From Arachis hypogaea (taxonomy: Eukaryota > Streptophyta > Magnoliopsida > Fabales > Fabaceae), in NCBI RefSeq assembly GCF_003086295.3, contig NC_092053.1, positions 91,422,745 through 91,486,744 of the forward strand: a DNA stretch of 64,000 nucleotides, given 5' to 3'. Under the pieces are notes generated by a model. It worked only from the letters and a program-made list of their open reading frames with translations. It did no database searches and was not told the origin of the DNA. The position numbers were made by a program, and so were the translations under genes. This document shows, in pieces, positions 1-10,656 of the stretch. Each line of letters opens with the position of its first letter. Position 1 is the first letter of the stretch.

Positions 1-1
1 G

Positions 2-499
2 CCCATAGGAATGAATCTCTTCCGCCTAGTCTACGGAAAGGCTTGTCACCTCCCAGTGGAGGTGGACCACAAGGCTTTCTGGGTTGTAAGGGAATGCAAC
101 ATGGGGTTTGACAAGGCCGGTGCTGAATGGAAGCTGCAACTGGCAAAACTGGAGACCCTTCGACTCGAAGCATATGACAACTCCAGACTATACAAAGATA
201 AGATGAAGGTTGTGCATGACAAGCATATCAAGAGAAGAGAGTTCAGACCTGGAGAGCTGGTTCTCCTTTACAACTCAAGGTTGAGGCCCATGCCAGGCAA
301 GCTGCGTTTAAGGTGGGAAGGCCCCTATAGAGTAGAGAAAGCAGAGCCATACGAAATCTTTCACCTGAGTCATCCTGCAAGCTCCAAATTCATCAAGGTC
401 AATGGACATTGCTTAAAGCTGTATCATGGTGAGAAGATGAAGAACAACAAGGAGCTGGAAATCTTCCTCTTGGAAGATCCACCAATAGCAGAAGACTGA
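2..499 (+). CDS. Integrase C-terminal region, partial (end of gag-pol)
   Basis: The frame is open from base 2 and stops at 499 after 165 codons. The true start is outside the window, so the internal methionine at 11 is not a start. The first residues contain the Athila-type motif [10 protein letters not shown] that follows the catalytic core. A basic region follows, and then KLRLRWEGPYRV near residue 100, which is the GPY/F-type module at the integrase C-terminus. The role is DNA binding and target joining of retrotransposon cDNA in the nucleus. No chromodomain is visible. This part has no frame break, unlike the ORF2 behind it. Confidence 0.9.
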   Translation, partial: PIGMNLFRLVYGKACHLPVEVDHKAFWVVRECNMGFDKAGAEWKLQLAKLETLRLEAYDNSRLYKDKMKVVHDKHIKRREFRPGELVLLYNSRLRPMPGKLRLRWEGPYRVEKAEPYEIFHLSHPASSKFIKVNGHCLKLYHGEKMKNNKELEIFLLEDPPIAED

Positions 500-542
500 G
501 CTTGTAGACCGTCCAACTTAAGGACGTAAAAGCAAAGTGCTA

Positions 543-560
543 GGTGGGAGACAACCCACC
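543..560 (+). promoter_or_regulatory. Stem-loop 44 nt after the gag-pol stop
   Basis: GGTGGG (543-548) pairs with CCCACC (555-560) around the loop AGACAA. The same hairpin with different but compensating stem bases follows the gag-pol end in elements A, C, G and H. Its function is unknown. Confidence 0.6.
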
Positions 561-662
561 ATGGTATGATCGTTCCTTTTTCTTTCCTAGTTTTATTTTA
601 TTTAGTTTTTCACAGTACTCTTCGTAATTTCTGCATTCTGCATTGTACATAAAAAAAGGGGT

Positions 663-1204
663 GTGCGACGCGCAAGCGTCACTGACGCATACGCGTCATG
701 CGTGACTTCGCATCACCAAGAAATTGAACAGAAAGATGGGCTGGAGTGGTTCTGGAAGCGTGCCTTGCGCACAGGCAAGACCATGCGTACGCGTACCTCA
801 CGCGTACGCGTCGCTTGCACTTTCAGCCCACCACGCGTAAACGTTCCTGACGCGTACACGTAACCTTGAAAAATTGGCGTAAATAGGTGTTTGGCCCGAG
901 AGTTGTGCTGGTTTGGTGATGGAACTGTGCTGGGAGCACAATCCCCATCACGCGTACGCGTCCCTGACGTGTGCGCGTCAGTTTCACAAACTGGCCATCC
1001 ACGCGTGCGCGTGCCTGACGCGCACGCGTCGTATGCAATTTTGGGCCCAAATGAAAAAGAACAGAGAGTTGTGCGTGCGCGTCGATGCCTTCGCGCCTTT
1101 CGCACAACACCATAGCACGCGTACGCGTCCCTGACGCTTACGCGTGGCTTGGAATTAGTGCGACCCACGCGTACGCGTGCAGTACGTGTACGCGTCGCAT
1201 GCAA
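663..1204. repeat. ACGCGTACGCGT palindrome-pair array with a period near 167 bp
   Basis: Two 12-bp palindromes of the ACGCGTACGCGT type, separated by about 4-5 bp such as CCTG, form a pair. Pair centres lie near 682, 797, 848, 965, 1015, 1131 and 1182. The spacing alternates between about 116 and about 51 bp, so the higher-order unit is about 167 bp, with about three copies. The array sits between the integrase stop and ORF2. It is far richer in CpG than its surroundings. The short open frames across it look like by-products of the repeats. Confidence 0.85.
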
Positions 1205-2040
1205 CGCACAATTAAACCAGTACGCCGCCTGATTTCAAATATTCCCTCTCCCAATACTAATTATCTTTCTATTATCATTCTTTCTTCTTTCTTCTTCCTT
1301 ATTTCTTCTCTATTCCTTCTTACTTTCTACTACTTTCTTCTTCCCTCTTTCATCTTCTACATCAGGTTCTTTTCTTTTCTTCCTTCATTCTTCTTTCAAT
1401 TATTGCATTTAATTATTTTTCTTTCTTCTACATTTTTCGCTTTCATGCTTAGTTATTTATGGTTTCTTTTTCATTCTTTTCTTTTTCATGCATTTTTATG
1501 TTGGTATTGGAGTTTTATTCGGGTAGTACCTTATTTTCATTAAGCTTGTGGATATTATATGCAGTGATTTGACAATTGACATATTAATTTGGCTCTCACA
1601 TACATTTAGATTATATTATTTTCATTTTTATTTTCACTTGCACACCAAGTGTTTGTGAAAAAGCTTTTATAGTATTTTGAATCCTATTTTCTTCTACTCT
1701 TTTACTTGAATGCCTCTTTTTCACAACACTTGCAATCCATATGTATTTGGGATTATCATTCACAATTGTCATCATTATAAGTGCTCTTTAATTTGGCACA
1801 TTTAATACTTGATGCTTGAGCTATGCTTCTAATGCCTGTTTCTGCATGCCATAACCACTCCTGCATCTTATTATTATGAATTGCCTTTTTGCTCTTAATT
1901 AATTTCTTACCTACATGTTGTAGCTACCATGTATTTAAGCTATTATCTCTTCTTTGGCATTCATTATCACTTGGAATTTCTTCCTTCCTGTTCTTTAGTT
2001 ATCTATCTTTAATATTCTTCCTTTTCTTTCTTCTTTAGAC
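1205..2040 (+). other. pol-ORF2 spacer, polypyrimidine-rich, with possible splice acceptor
   Basis: No gene is seen. From 1240 to 1500 the top strand is dominated by TTCTTTCTT-like tracts. A second tract (about 2000-2036) ends in CTTTAG at 2033-2038, two bases before the ORF2 ATG at 2041. This resembles a plant 3' splice site. Spliced subgenomic RNAs are known for env-like ORFs of some plant retroelements, so ORF2 may have been expressed this way. That is inference. Confidence 0.45.
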
Positions 2041-3313
2041 ATGGGTGCCAAGAAAGGAAAAGAGAAGGCCACTAACAAGACACCGGCAAGAGAGGAACCA
2101 AGAGAGCTTCGGCCAAAGCGCTTCCATCTACAAGCGTAAAGCCACCAACAAAGCGGGTGAAGAGGATCATTAAAGTTGACGAATCAGAGAAAGCTTTCTC
2201 CGCACGAGACTCCACACAGTTCACTAACTGTTATTGCGAACTGATGTTCCCCATCCTAGCCGAGAGGAACTACAACAATGAGCATCTGCTCCGTGTCCCA
2301 ACACACTTTGTTGATTTTGTGGAGCCTCGAATTGAGAGGAGACAGTGGGGATTTTTGAGGAGGTAGCCGCGGGAGGCCAACTTATCATGGGTAGTTGAAT
2401 TCTACTCCAACTTCTACTCGCCTACCCTGCAGATTGTCTATGTTCATCAGAAGCAAGTCCCTATCTCCAAGAGTGCCATACAGAGAGTACTAGATCTTCC
2501 ACCTAGTCCAGAGGGCTTGGATACATATCAAGAGGTATTTCTTAAGCGCCAGATGTATCAGTTCAACTGGGCCAATGTTCTTAGAGTTATAGCCCAACCT
2601 GGCAGCACCTGGATCTATGGGCCACATCAGTCAAAACCTAAGAGCATCTTCGCCCAGTCACTCACCTTGGAGGCTCACGTGTGGGCACAGATTATGTCCC
2701 ACTATCTCTTTCCGAGCACTCACGAGTCGACCTTCACAGCAGACATGGCCGTTCTTCTCTGGTGCATCCTGACGGAGCAACCTCTCAACCTGCCTCGACA
2801 CATCCAGCAAGCCATGGGACATGTGCAGATAGCGGGTAACCTGTATTAACCCGCATTGGTTTCAGATTTAGTCTCTGCAGCAGGTGTTTCCTACCGGGCA
2901 GGAGACACGAAGGTTATGATCCCAAGGGCCGATCAGTATGTCCCAAATGGGAAGTACATCAGACCCCTAGTTCCTTCTGTGAGCCGGCCTGTAGGCCCAT
3001 CTTTGGATACTCCTCCTTCTTCTACTCCAACACCGTCCACCCCACAAGCACCATCCACCCATCAGATGTTCCTTCAGATCCTTGAGAGATTTGACCGGCA
3101 AGACTGGCGGATGGAGCAAATGGAGCGCCATAACAGGCGCCGATACTGAAGGAACTCATAGTTGGTACACACCCACCTCCAGAGCAGAAAGACACCCTGG
3201 ACTCCCCTTCATCCAGTAGCACAGGGAGCCATGGCGAACCAGACAGCGGAGGCAATGCTTCCAGCCCTACCTTGCTCCTTATTGATGGCACGGAGGACCG
3301 TGCCAAGCCTTAA
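2041..3313 (+). pseudogene. ORF2 remnant (downstream ORF of the Athila-type element)
   Basis: ATG at 2041 begins a basic stretch (MGAKKGKEKATNK) that meets a stop near 2138. Similarity continues in another frame from about 2150, with in-frame stops at 2364-2366 and 2847-2849, and shifts frame again near 3150. A plausible original end is TAA at 3311-3313. Recognisable blocks include YCELMFPILAERNY and a Pro/Ser/Thr-rich tail before a short charged helix. The family resembles the 'putative plant transposon protein' ORFs annotated in legumes (from memory). It occupies the env-like position. No signal peptide or transmembrane helix is evident and its function is unknown. Confidence 0.7.
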
Positions 3314-4699
3314 GTGTGGGGAGGTCAGTCCTTGACTTCCGGAGGTAACTTCTCTCTCTTAACACCAACATTTTAGTTTTTCTTTTATTAGATAGGATAG
3401 ATTGCATGATAATAATTATTTGCATGTATGTTTTGCTTGGTTAAAGTAACAAGTTTCTTTTCAAGACCCTATTTTATAGTATTTCACTAATTTAAATTGA
3501 AATTTGTGTTAAACTTGTTTGAGGATTGTAATTTGGAACATGAATTATAGCTAAGAACACACAACCCGTGAGTTTTGAGCTTAATTATATGGTTACATTA
3601 TTTAACCATAATTTTTATTCTTGTGTGTTTGCTTCTCTATGATTGCAATCTATATTTTGTTCCATTCTATATGTCCATTGTTTAGTGTATTTACATGCAT
3701 ACATATAATTGAGGCCATCATTTGTTATTAGCTCACTTATTCCAAATAGCCTACCATTTCAATTACCCTTGTCTGCCACTTTAAGCCTTTTAATCCCCAT
3801 TTGTTCTTTATATTACCACATCACTAGCTTTAAGCGAAAAAACAAATAATTACCTGATTTGAATCTTTGGTTAACTGAGATAGTGTGTTAACTAAGTGTG
3901 GGAAATTGTGGGAAACCTGGGTTAATAGGAATGTGTTGTGTTTTTACTTTATTTAATATTGAAAATTTGGGTACCTACTCATGTTAAACAAAAAAAACCA
4001 TATACATTGAAATGTTATGTTTGCTTTCATGTTCGTTATTAAAAAAAATTATAGCATAAATAAATAAATAGGGGACAAAATTATTCCAATGTTAAGTTTA
4101 ATAAAAGATCAATGCATATGTGGTGAAATTAAAGAAAAATTTGATACATGAGTATGTGATGCAAAAGTGGGAATTTTGGGTATCTAGGCATGATTTTAAA
4201 AGTACATAGAGTGAGTGTGTGTGTTAGGTGAGAACTTAAGTTAGTCAAAGATTCATATTATAGCTCACTTGGCCATACATATATCCTTAACCTTACCTTA
4301 GCCCCATTACAACCTTGAAAAGACCTCATGATATTTGCATCGGTACACTAAATTTTTGTTGATTGGTTAGATGAAGAACAAAGTTTTAGAAAGCATGACT
4401 AGAGAAGAGTAGAGTGATTAACCCTAGACACTTGAGAGATTAGAGTGCATATACACTACCAGTGAGGGTTCAATGCTTGATTCTATGTTCCCTACTTTCA
4501 TGAGCTACCTTCTTACAAGTTTACTTGTCTTTTATTGTATGATTTGAATTAGTGGAATTTGATTTACATTTGTCTTGGAGAACTTGTTTGCTTTTAACCA
4601 AGTAGGTAGAAACATCTTAGCATATAGTTGCATTCATATACATAGGTTGCATTGTATGAGTCTTACTTTTTCCCATTCATTCTTTTTATCTACTTGAGC
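3314..4699 (+). other. 3' noncoding region of element 1
   Basis: AT-rich DNA with no coding signal. TTAAGTGTGGGGAGG at 3310-3324 resembles the true PPT at 4722-4738 but has no LTR behind it. Confidence 0.6.
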
Positions 4700-4738
4700 T
4701 TAGCATGAGGACATGCTAATATTTAAGTGTGGGGAGAT
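4700..4738 (+). promoter_or_regulatory. AGGA-loop hairpin plus polypurine tract
   Basis: TTAGCATG (4700-4707), AGGA loop, CATGCTAA (4712-4719) forms a perfect 8-bp stem. It is followed by TTTAAGTGTGGGGAGAT (4722-4738), the PPT that primes plus-strand DNA synthesis directly before the LTR. The same hairpin-PPT order occurs in A, C, E, G and H with compensating stem changes. Confidence 0.75.
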
Positions 4739-6212
4739 TGATAGACCACTATTTTATGGTTTATCTTATGCTCAACTGAGTGGTTTTTATCAAGTCTTTG
4801 CACACTTATTCATACAATTTGTATGATTTTACAATTCCTTCCCAATTTTGTTCTATGATTGAAAACTTGCTTCCTAAGCCTTTAAATTGTGTAATTTTTA
4901 TCCCTCTATATACCATTCGATACCGTGATCTGTGTGTTCAGTGTTTTCAGGCTTTACAGGGCAGGAATGGCATAGAGGATGGAAAGGAAGCTTACAAAAA
5001 TGGATGGAACTCAAGAAACTAAGGAGCTGACATGCGAGGAACGACGCGTGCGCGTACCTGACGCATGCGCGCAAAAAGCAAGTTTGCACAGCGACGCGTG
5101 CGCGTACGTGACGCGTACGTGTGACACGCGAAGATGACCATCGACGCGTATGCATGACTGACACGTAGCGTGATATGCGCCACGTGCAAAAATTGCAGAA
5201 AATGCTGGGGGCGATTTTGGGCTGAGTTTGGACCCAGTTTTCGGCCCAAAAACACAGACTAGAGCCAGGGGACAAGTAAAGACTCAACACACATTCTCTT
5301 TCGCATAGTTTTAGTTTTAGTTTGGAATCTTAGGGAGAAATTACTACTTCCTCTAGGTTTTCTTCACATTCATAGTTTTAGAGTTTATGCTTTTGATTTG
5401 GCTATTGAGAAGAGTTACTACCTCCGTTGAAGTTCGATTATTCTAGTTTGTTTCCTTATTCCTTTACTCTTTTTAATTACTCATTAACCCTGTTTAGATA
5501 CGTATGTTTATGATTTTGAGATTTATTAATGCAAAGAACTACTTTTACCTTTAATTGATCTTCAACAATTATTTAATTTATTATGTCTTCTCTTCATTCC
5601 CTTTATATGCCTGTGAATATTGTATTCATGTCAATGGAGTAGACTTCCAACTTGACTTGGGAGTTAATTAAAAAGGAGACCCTTGAGTTGGAATACTCAA
5701 GTGTTAATTTTAATTGGAAGTTGTTGGCTGGCTCTCTAGTCTCTAACTCTAATTCTTCCTTAGGAGAGGATTAGGACTTGAGGATAGAGTTGGTTAGTTA
5801 GTTACTTGACTTTCCTTTATTTAGTAAGGGATGACTAAGTAGAACAACAACCTTTTACTATTACACTTGAGAAAATCCAACAAGGATAGAAATTCCAATT
5901 AATCTTCTCTCGGTCAAGGCTTTTATTTTAATTATATAAATTCTCTTGCTAATTTTCATTGCTTTAATTTACAATTATTTATTTTTCTGTTCTCCAAACT
6001 CTTAAAATTTCTCGAAAAACTTCTGATCAATAAAATAGCACTCTTTTTTCAACTTGTTGGGAGACGACCTAGGATTTCTACTCCCAGTATTTTTATTCTA
6101 ATTTTGTGACAACCCTTTCTAAATTGATAAGCGGAATTTTCATCGGTTAAGAATTGTACTTGCAATGCTGTTTTCTCTAGAAATTCTTAATCGGCAATTT
6201 TCCGCCACGTCA
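4739..6212 (+). repeat. 3' LTR of element 1
   Basis: It starts TGATAGACCACTATTTTATG directly after the PPT and ends CCGCCACGTCA, so it has TG...CA ends and is 1474 bp long. The start matches the reverse complement of the LTR end at 38700 (element E), so they belong to one family. A TATA-like CTATATACC lies near 4904. The mate LTR is outside the window. Confidence 0.85.
5042..5171. repeat. Palindrome pairs inside the element 1 LTR, about 50-bp period
   Basis: Three ACGCGTGCGCGT-type palindrome pairs are centred near 5057, 5108 and 5157. The spacing matches the short interval (about 51 bp) of the array at 663-1204, so one module sits in both the LTR and the pol-ORF2 spacer. Confidence 0.75.
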
Positions 6213-6899
6213 AATATTATGATATTAATTGATATGCTTTTGTTAAAAATAGGAGATAAGTTTAACCAGGTTCACAGTCTTCTGGTGCAGGTTAACACCA
6301 GAAGTCTTTGATGATTTTAGCAATGATAATGCCTCATCATATATCTTCTATTATCAAAATTATCATGTTACTAGTGTCATCTATACTAGTAGCTTAGATA
6401 TTAATCTCTAGATATGTTGTTAAGTGTGTTCTAATACATATAGTTTTAATAATTATACACATGAGATAATTTTCACTAACCAACCAATCATCATCAAGTA
6501 CGTTTTTCCCCACCTCCAAGACACTCCAAGCTAGTTCATTTCCTCCTTGAATGGCCGAAAATAAGAGAGAAAGAAAAGAGAGAAACTTCACGACACCTTG
6601 ATCTTCAAATCTTGATTTCTTCCAAATTAAAACTCAAATCAAAATTTCAAACTGATTAAAGTGATCTTCTTCTTTCTCTTTAAAATTATGTGATTTTTCT
6701 TGGATCAAAATTGGGAGAGATGGCTGCTCTCCCTCCCTCTTTGCTTCGGTTTCAAAGAACCATGCATAAAAATGTGTTTTCTTGATGTTCTTCCATAGAT
6801 CTCTTGCTTAGCTTGACTTGTGGGCCAAGAAACTTCAATTTCTAGCAAGTTTGAGATGATGAATCCCATCCTAACCTGTTGCTAAGGTTCCGCCAGTTG
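6213..6899 (+). mobile_element. Chromovirus-like LTR J, left piece
   Basis: No ORF is seen. Its identity comes from its continuation after element A at 18919. A small inverted repeat CTTCTGGTG...CACCAGAAG lies at about 6279-6304. The left end is cut by the element 1 LTR. Confidence 0.45.
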
Positions 6900-6904
6900 G
6901 AGTT
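6900..6904. repeat. Target-site duplication GAGTT (left) of element A
   Basis: GAGTT directly precedes TGGTGCACG and recurs at 18914-18918 after the second LTR. This proves the boundaries of one integration event. Confidence 0.95.
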
Positions 6905-7957
6905 TGGTGCACGAATTGTGAATCACACTTTTCACAACTCGTACCACTAACCAGCAAGTGCACTGGGTCATCCAAGTAATACCTTACGTGAGTAAGGGTC
7001 GAATCCCACGGAGATTGTTGGTTTGAAGCAATCTATAGTTATCTTGCAATTCTTAGTCAGAAAGTCAATTATATTTATCAGTTGAATTGCGAATGAACAA
7101 GAGAGCATGGGTTAAAAGTTACTTATTATGCAGTAATGGAGAGTATGTTGCGGTTTTGGAGATGCTTTGTCTTCTGAATCTCTGCTTTCCTCTGTTCTAT
7201 GATTCACGCACGCACGTCCTTCTATGGCAAGCTGTGTGTTGGGGCATCACCGTTGTCAATGGTTACATCCCCTCCTCTTGTGAAAATGGTCCAAATGCTC
7301 TGTCACAGCACGGCTAATCATCTAAGGTTCCCGATCATGCTGGAATAGGATTCACCCTCCTTTTGCGTCTGTCACCACGCCCAGCACTCGCGAGTTTGAA
7401 GCTTGTCACAGTCATTCAATCCCTGAATCCTACTCGGAATACCACAGACAAGGTTTAGACTTTCCGGATTCTCATGAATGCCGCCATCAATCTGGCTTAT
7501 ACCACGGAGATTCTGATTAAGGAATCTAAGAGATATTCATTCAATCTGATGTAGAACAGAGGTGGTTGTCAGACACATGTTCATGGATTGAGGAAGGTGA
7601 TGAGTGTCACTAATCATCACCTTCTCCATAGTTAGGCGCGAATGGATATCTTAGATAGGAACACGCATGTTTGAATAGAAAACAGAAATACTTGCATTAA
7701 TTCATCGAGACACAGCAGAGCTCCTCACCCCCAACAATGGAGTTTAGAGACTCATGCCATCAAAGAGTACAAAGTTTAGATCTAAAATGTCATGAGATAC
7801 AAAATAAGTCTCTAAAAGTTGTTTAAATACTAAACTAGTAGCCTAGGTTTACAGAAATTGAGTAAACTATAACAGATGGTATAGAGATCCACTTCTGGGG
7901 CCCACTTGGTGTGTGCTGGGGCTGAGACTTAAGCAATTCATGTGCATAAGGCCATAT

Positions 7958-8067
7958 TGGGCGTTCAACACCAGGTTTGGATCCATTTCTGGCGTTGAAC
8001 TCCAACTTTTAATCCTTTTCTGGCGCTGGACGCCAGAATTGGGCAGAGAACTGGCGTTGAACGCCAG
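7958..8067. repeat. 31-bp-period palindrome array in the A LTR
   Basis: Four units of the CTGGCGTTGAACGCCAG type have centres at 7966, 7997, 8028 and 8059, exactly 31 bp apart. The mate LTR has them at 18439, 18470, 18501 and 18532. On the minus strand the array begins about 34 nt after the TATA-like sequence, so it would lie at the very start of the RNA. Confidence 0.85.
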
Positions 8068-8100
8068 TTTACATCGTCTATCCTTGAGTAAAGTATGGAC

Positions 8101-8109
8101 TATTATATA
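8101..8109 (-). promoter_or_regulatory. TATA-like box in the 3' LTR of A
   Basis: TATATAATA on the minus strand. The equivalent in the 5' LTR is at 18574-18582. Similar TATATAATA or TATAATA sequences lie just upstream of the palindrome arrays in the C, H and solo LTRs. No start-site data are available. Confidence 0.5.
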
Positions 8110-8440
8110 TTGCTGGAAAGCCCTGGATGTCTACTTTCTAACGCAATTGGAAGCATGCCATTTCGAGTTCTGTAGCTCCAGAAAATCCACTTTGAGTGCA
8201 GGGAGGTCAGAATCCAACAACATCAGCAGTCCTTTTTCAGCCTGAATAAGATTTTTGCTCAGCTCCCTCAATTTCAGCCAGAAAAATACCTGAAATTACA
8301 GAAAAACATACAACTCATAGTAAAGTCCAGAATATGAATTTTTTCTAAAAACTAATGAAAATAAACTAAAAACTAACTAAAACATACTAAAAACTATATG
8401 AAATTAACCCCAAAAAGCGTATAAAATATCCGCTCATCAC

Positions 8441-8478
8441 AACCCCAAACTTAAACTGTTGCTTGTCCTCAAGCAACT
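8441..8478 (-). promoter_or_regulatory. PPT and AGGA-loop hairpin of element A
   Basis: On the minus strand GTTGCTTG-AGGA-CAAGCAAC (8478-8459), a perfect 8-bp stem, precedes TTTAAGTTTGGGGTTG (8456-8441), which abuts the 3' LTR. This is the plus-strand primer position. Confidence 0.8.
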
Positions 8479-9493
8479 AGACAAATAAAATAGAAGACTA
8501 ATAGGTTGAGAAGCAATAATATCTCAGAGTGTTTGAGTGAAGCTCAGATTCTAATTAGATGAGCAGGACTAGTAGCTTTTTGCTTCCGAACAGTTTTGGC
8601 ATCTCACTTTATCCATTGAAGCTCAGAGTGATTGGCATCTATAAGAACTTAGAATTCAGATAGTGTTATTGATTCTCCTATTTCAGTATGATGATTCTTG
8701 AACACAGCTGTTTCATGAGTCTTGGCTGTGGTCCTAAGCACTTTGTTTTCCAGTATTACCACCGGATACATAAATGCCACAGACACATAATTGGGTGAAC
8801 CCTTTGGTTTGTGACTCAGCTTTGCTAAAGTCCCCAATTAGAGGTGTCCAGAGTTCTTAAGCACACTCTTCTTTCTACTTTGGACCTTGACTTTAACCGC
8901 TCAGTCTCAAGTTTTCACTTGACACCTTCACGCCACAAGCACATGGTTAGGGACAGCTTAGTTTAGCCGCTTAGGCCAGGATTTTATTCCCTTAGGCCCT
9001 CCTATCCACTGATGCTCAAAGCCTTGGGATCCTTTTTATTACCCTTGTCTTTTGGTTTTAAGGGCTATTGGCTTTTTCTGCTTTTCTTCTCTTCTTTTTT
9101 TTTTGCTGCTTTTTCTTGCTTCAAGAATCATTTTTATGATTTTTCAGATTATCAATAACATGTCTCATGTTCATCATTCTTTCAAGAGCCAACATATTTA
9201 ACAGTCTTAAACAACAAATTCAAAAGACATATGCACTGTTCAAGCATTCATTCAGAAGACAGAAAGTATTGCCACCACATGTAACTAATTAGAATTTCTC
9301 TTATTAAAAACTCGAAATTTTATTGCCTCTTATTCAAAAGATCTACTATTTTATTCATGTTTGCTGATGATGAGAAAAATAAACTATGGCTTAATTGGAG
9401 ATAAAATCAAAATAGATACTAATTACTACTATATGACTCCTAAGGTGAACTTCTATAACGACACTATCACAGAGTTAAAGCAGAAATTGGAAT
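8479..9493 (-). other. ORF2-to-PPT noncoding region of A, containing a conserved block
   Basis: No coding signal is seen. About 8860-9030 is highly similar to 43920-44070 (C) and 57600-57770 (H), for example around CACAAGCACATGGTTAGG. A short inverted repeat TTCTTGCTTCAAGAA near 9112 also recurs in C and H. Confidence 0.6.
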
Positions 9494-10632
9494 TTAACAA
9501 CCTTTGTTCTGGGAAATGGGTGTTCCTCTGATCCGTGGGGTGCTTGATTCTTCAAGAGATAACTTCTGGCGCTTCAATTCCCTTAAGTCACGCCCTTGCT
9601 CCTCTTGTTCTTTGAATATATAGGTCAGGTCAGCATTTGACTGTGTTCCTTCTGTTCTTTTATTATTTGCTCCATAGCTTCCCGTATCTTGGTGACAGAC
9701 GTCTCAAGATACTCCCAGTATTCAGATTGAGGGATTTCTGGGAGAAATTCCTGTGTTTTCTTCTTGGTGGGATCATCCTGTGCTTGTTGTTTTTCCATTG
9801 ATGCTTTGGTGATTGGTTTCTCGACTGAGATATACTCAGTTATTCCCATTCTTACTCCAGCGTCCTTGCAGAGCAGAGAAATCACGCTTGGATAAGCCAA
9901 CCTGGCTTCTTTAGAATTTTTGTTAGCAATTTTGTAGAGTTCAGCTGAGATTAGCTGATGAACTTCCACTTCTTTTCCCATCATGATGCAATGGATCATT
10001 ACTGCTCTTTTAATAGTGACTTCAGAACGGTTGCTAGTGGGCAACAGAGAATGCCCAATGAAATCCAGCCATCCTCTGGCGACTGGTTTGAGATATTCTC
10101 TCTTGAGTTGATTTGGGACACCCTTTGTGTTGGTGGTCCACCTGGCTCCAGGGATATATATGTCCTCTAGAATCTTATCCAGGCCCTTGTCTGTTCTCAT
10201 CATTCTCCTGTTGAAGGAGTCTGGATCATCTTTCAGCTGAGGTAGCTTTAAGATCTCTCTGATCTTGTCAGGGGTGGTATGAACAATCTTTCCTCTGACT
10301 ATGGTCTGATATTCATAGAAAGCAGTTCCAGATAGTTTTTGCTTGTCAGTCTACCACATATTAGCATAGAACTCCTGGACCATATTCCTTCCCACTTTCA
10401 TTTCAGGATTAGCTCAGACTTCCCAGTTCCTGATTCGAATTTGCTCCTGGATCTCTGGGTATTCATCTCCTTTCAGATCGAATCTAACTTCCGGGATCAC
10501 TGATCTCAGACCCATTATTTTGTTATAATGGTCTGAATGTTCTTTAGATAAGAACTTCCCTTGATTCCAAAGTGGTTTTGGAACGCTCTCTTTCTTGCCT
10601 CTTGGAGTGGATTGTTTTCCTTTAGGAGCCAT
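9494..10632 (-). pseudogene. ORF2 of element A, two stops and one frameshift
   Basis: The ATG at 10632 begins MAPKGKQSTPRGKK, a basic N-terminus. The frame has a TGA at 10416-10414 and a TAG at 10353-10351, and is otherwise open to 9625. A one-base shift there would carry it into a glutamate-rich coiled-coil-like tail that stops at 9496-9494. The central part contains VQEFYANMW and TSNRSEVTIKRAVMIHCIMM, shared with the ORF2 of C. About 370 codons in all. It resembles the legume 'putative plant transposon protein' family. No membrane segment is seen, so an envelope role is not supported. Confidence 0.75.
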
Positions 10633-10656
10633 GATCTTAGTGATCGCGGATAAACA

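Larger units (their letters stand above)
1..6212 (+). mobile_element. Element 1: Athila-type Ty3/gypsy retrotransposon, 3' half
   Basis: The element enters from the left edge in mid-integrase and ends with a complete 3' LTR at 6212. The order is integrase C-terminus, stop-proximal hairpin, palindrome array, polypyrimidine-rich spacer, ORF2 remnant, long 3' noncoding DNA, AGGA hairpin, PPT and LTR. This order (extra ORF between integrase and 3' LTR) is known for Athila/Calypso elements. The 5' half lies outside the window, so the target duplication cannot be checked. It appears to be inserted into a chromovirus-like LTR that continues at 6213. Confidence 0.88.
6905..8440 (-). repeat. 3' LTR of element A
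   Basis: It runs TGGTGCACG...CCGCTCATCA on the plus strand and is the same length as the mate at 17378-18913. It contains a four-unit palindrome array at 7958-8067 and a TATA-like TATATAATA (minus strand) at 8101-8109. Confidence 0.95.

Noticed and set aside
713..1204. Long Arg/Thr-rich open frames on both strands
   Set aside because: They follow the ACGCGT repeats, which lack stop codons in several frames. No protein family features.
2041..3313. Envelope glycoprotein gene
   Set aside because: The env-like position is suggestive, but no signal peptide, transmembrane helix or cysteine pattern is visible in any ORF2 copy.
7087..8245. Open frames in the A LTR, repeated at 17560-18718
   Set aside because: They lie inside LTRs, recur only because the LTRs are duplicated, and lack domains.
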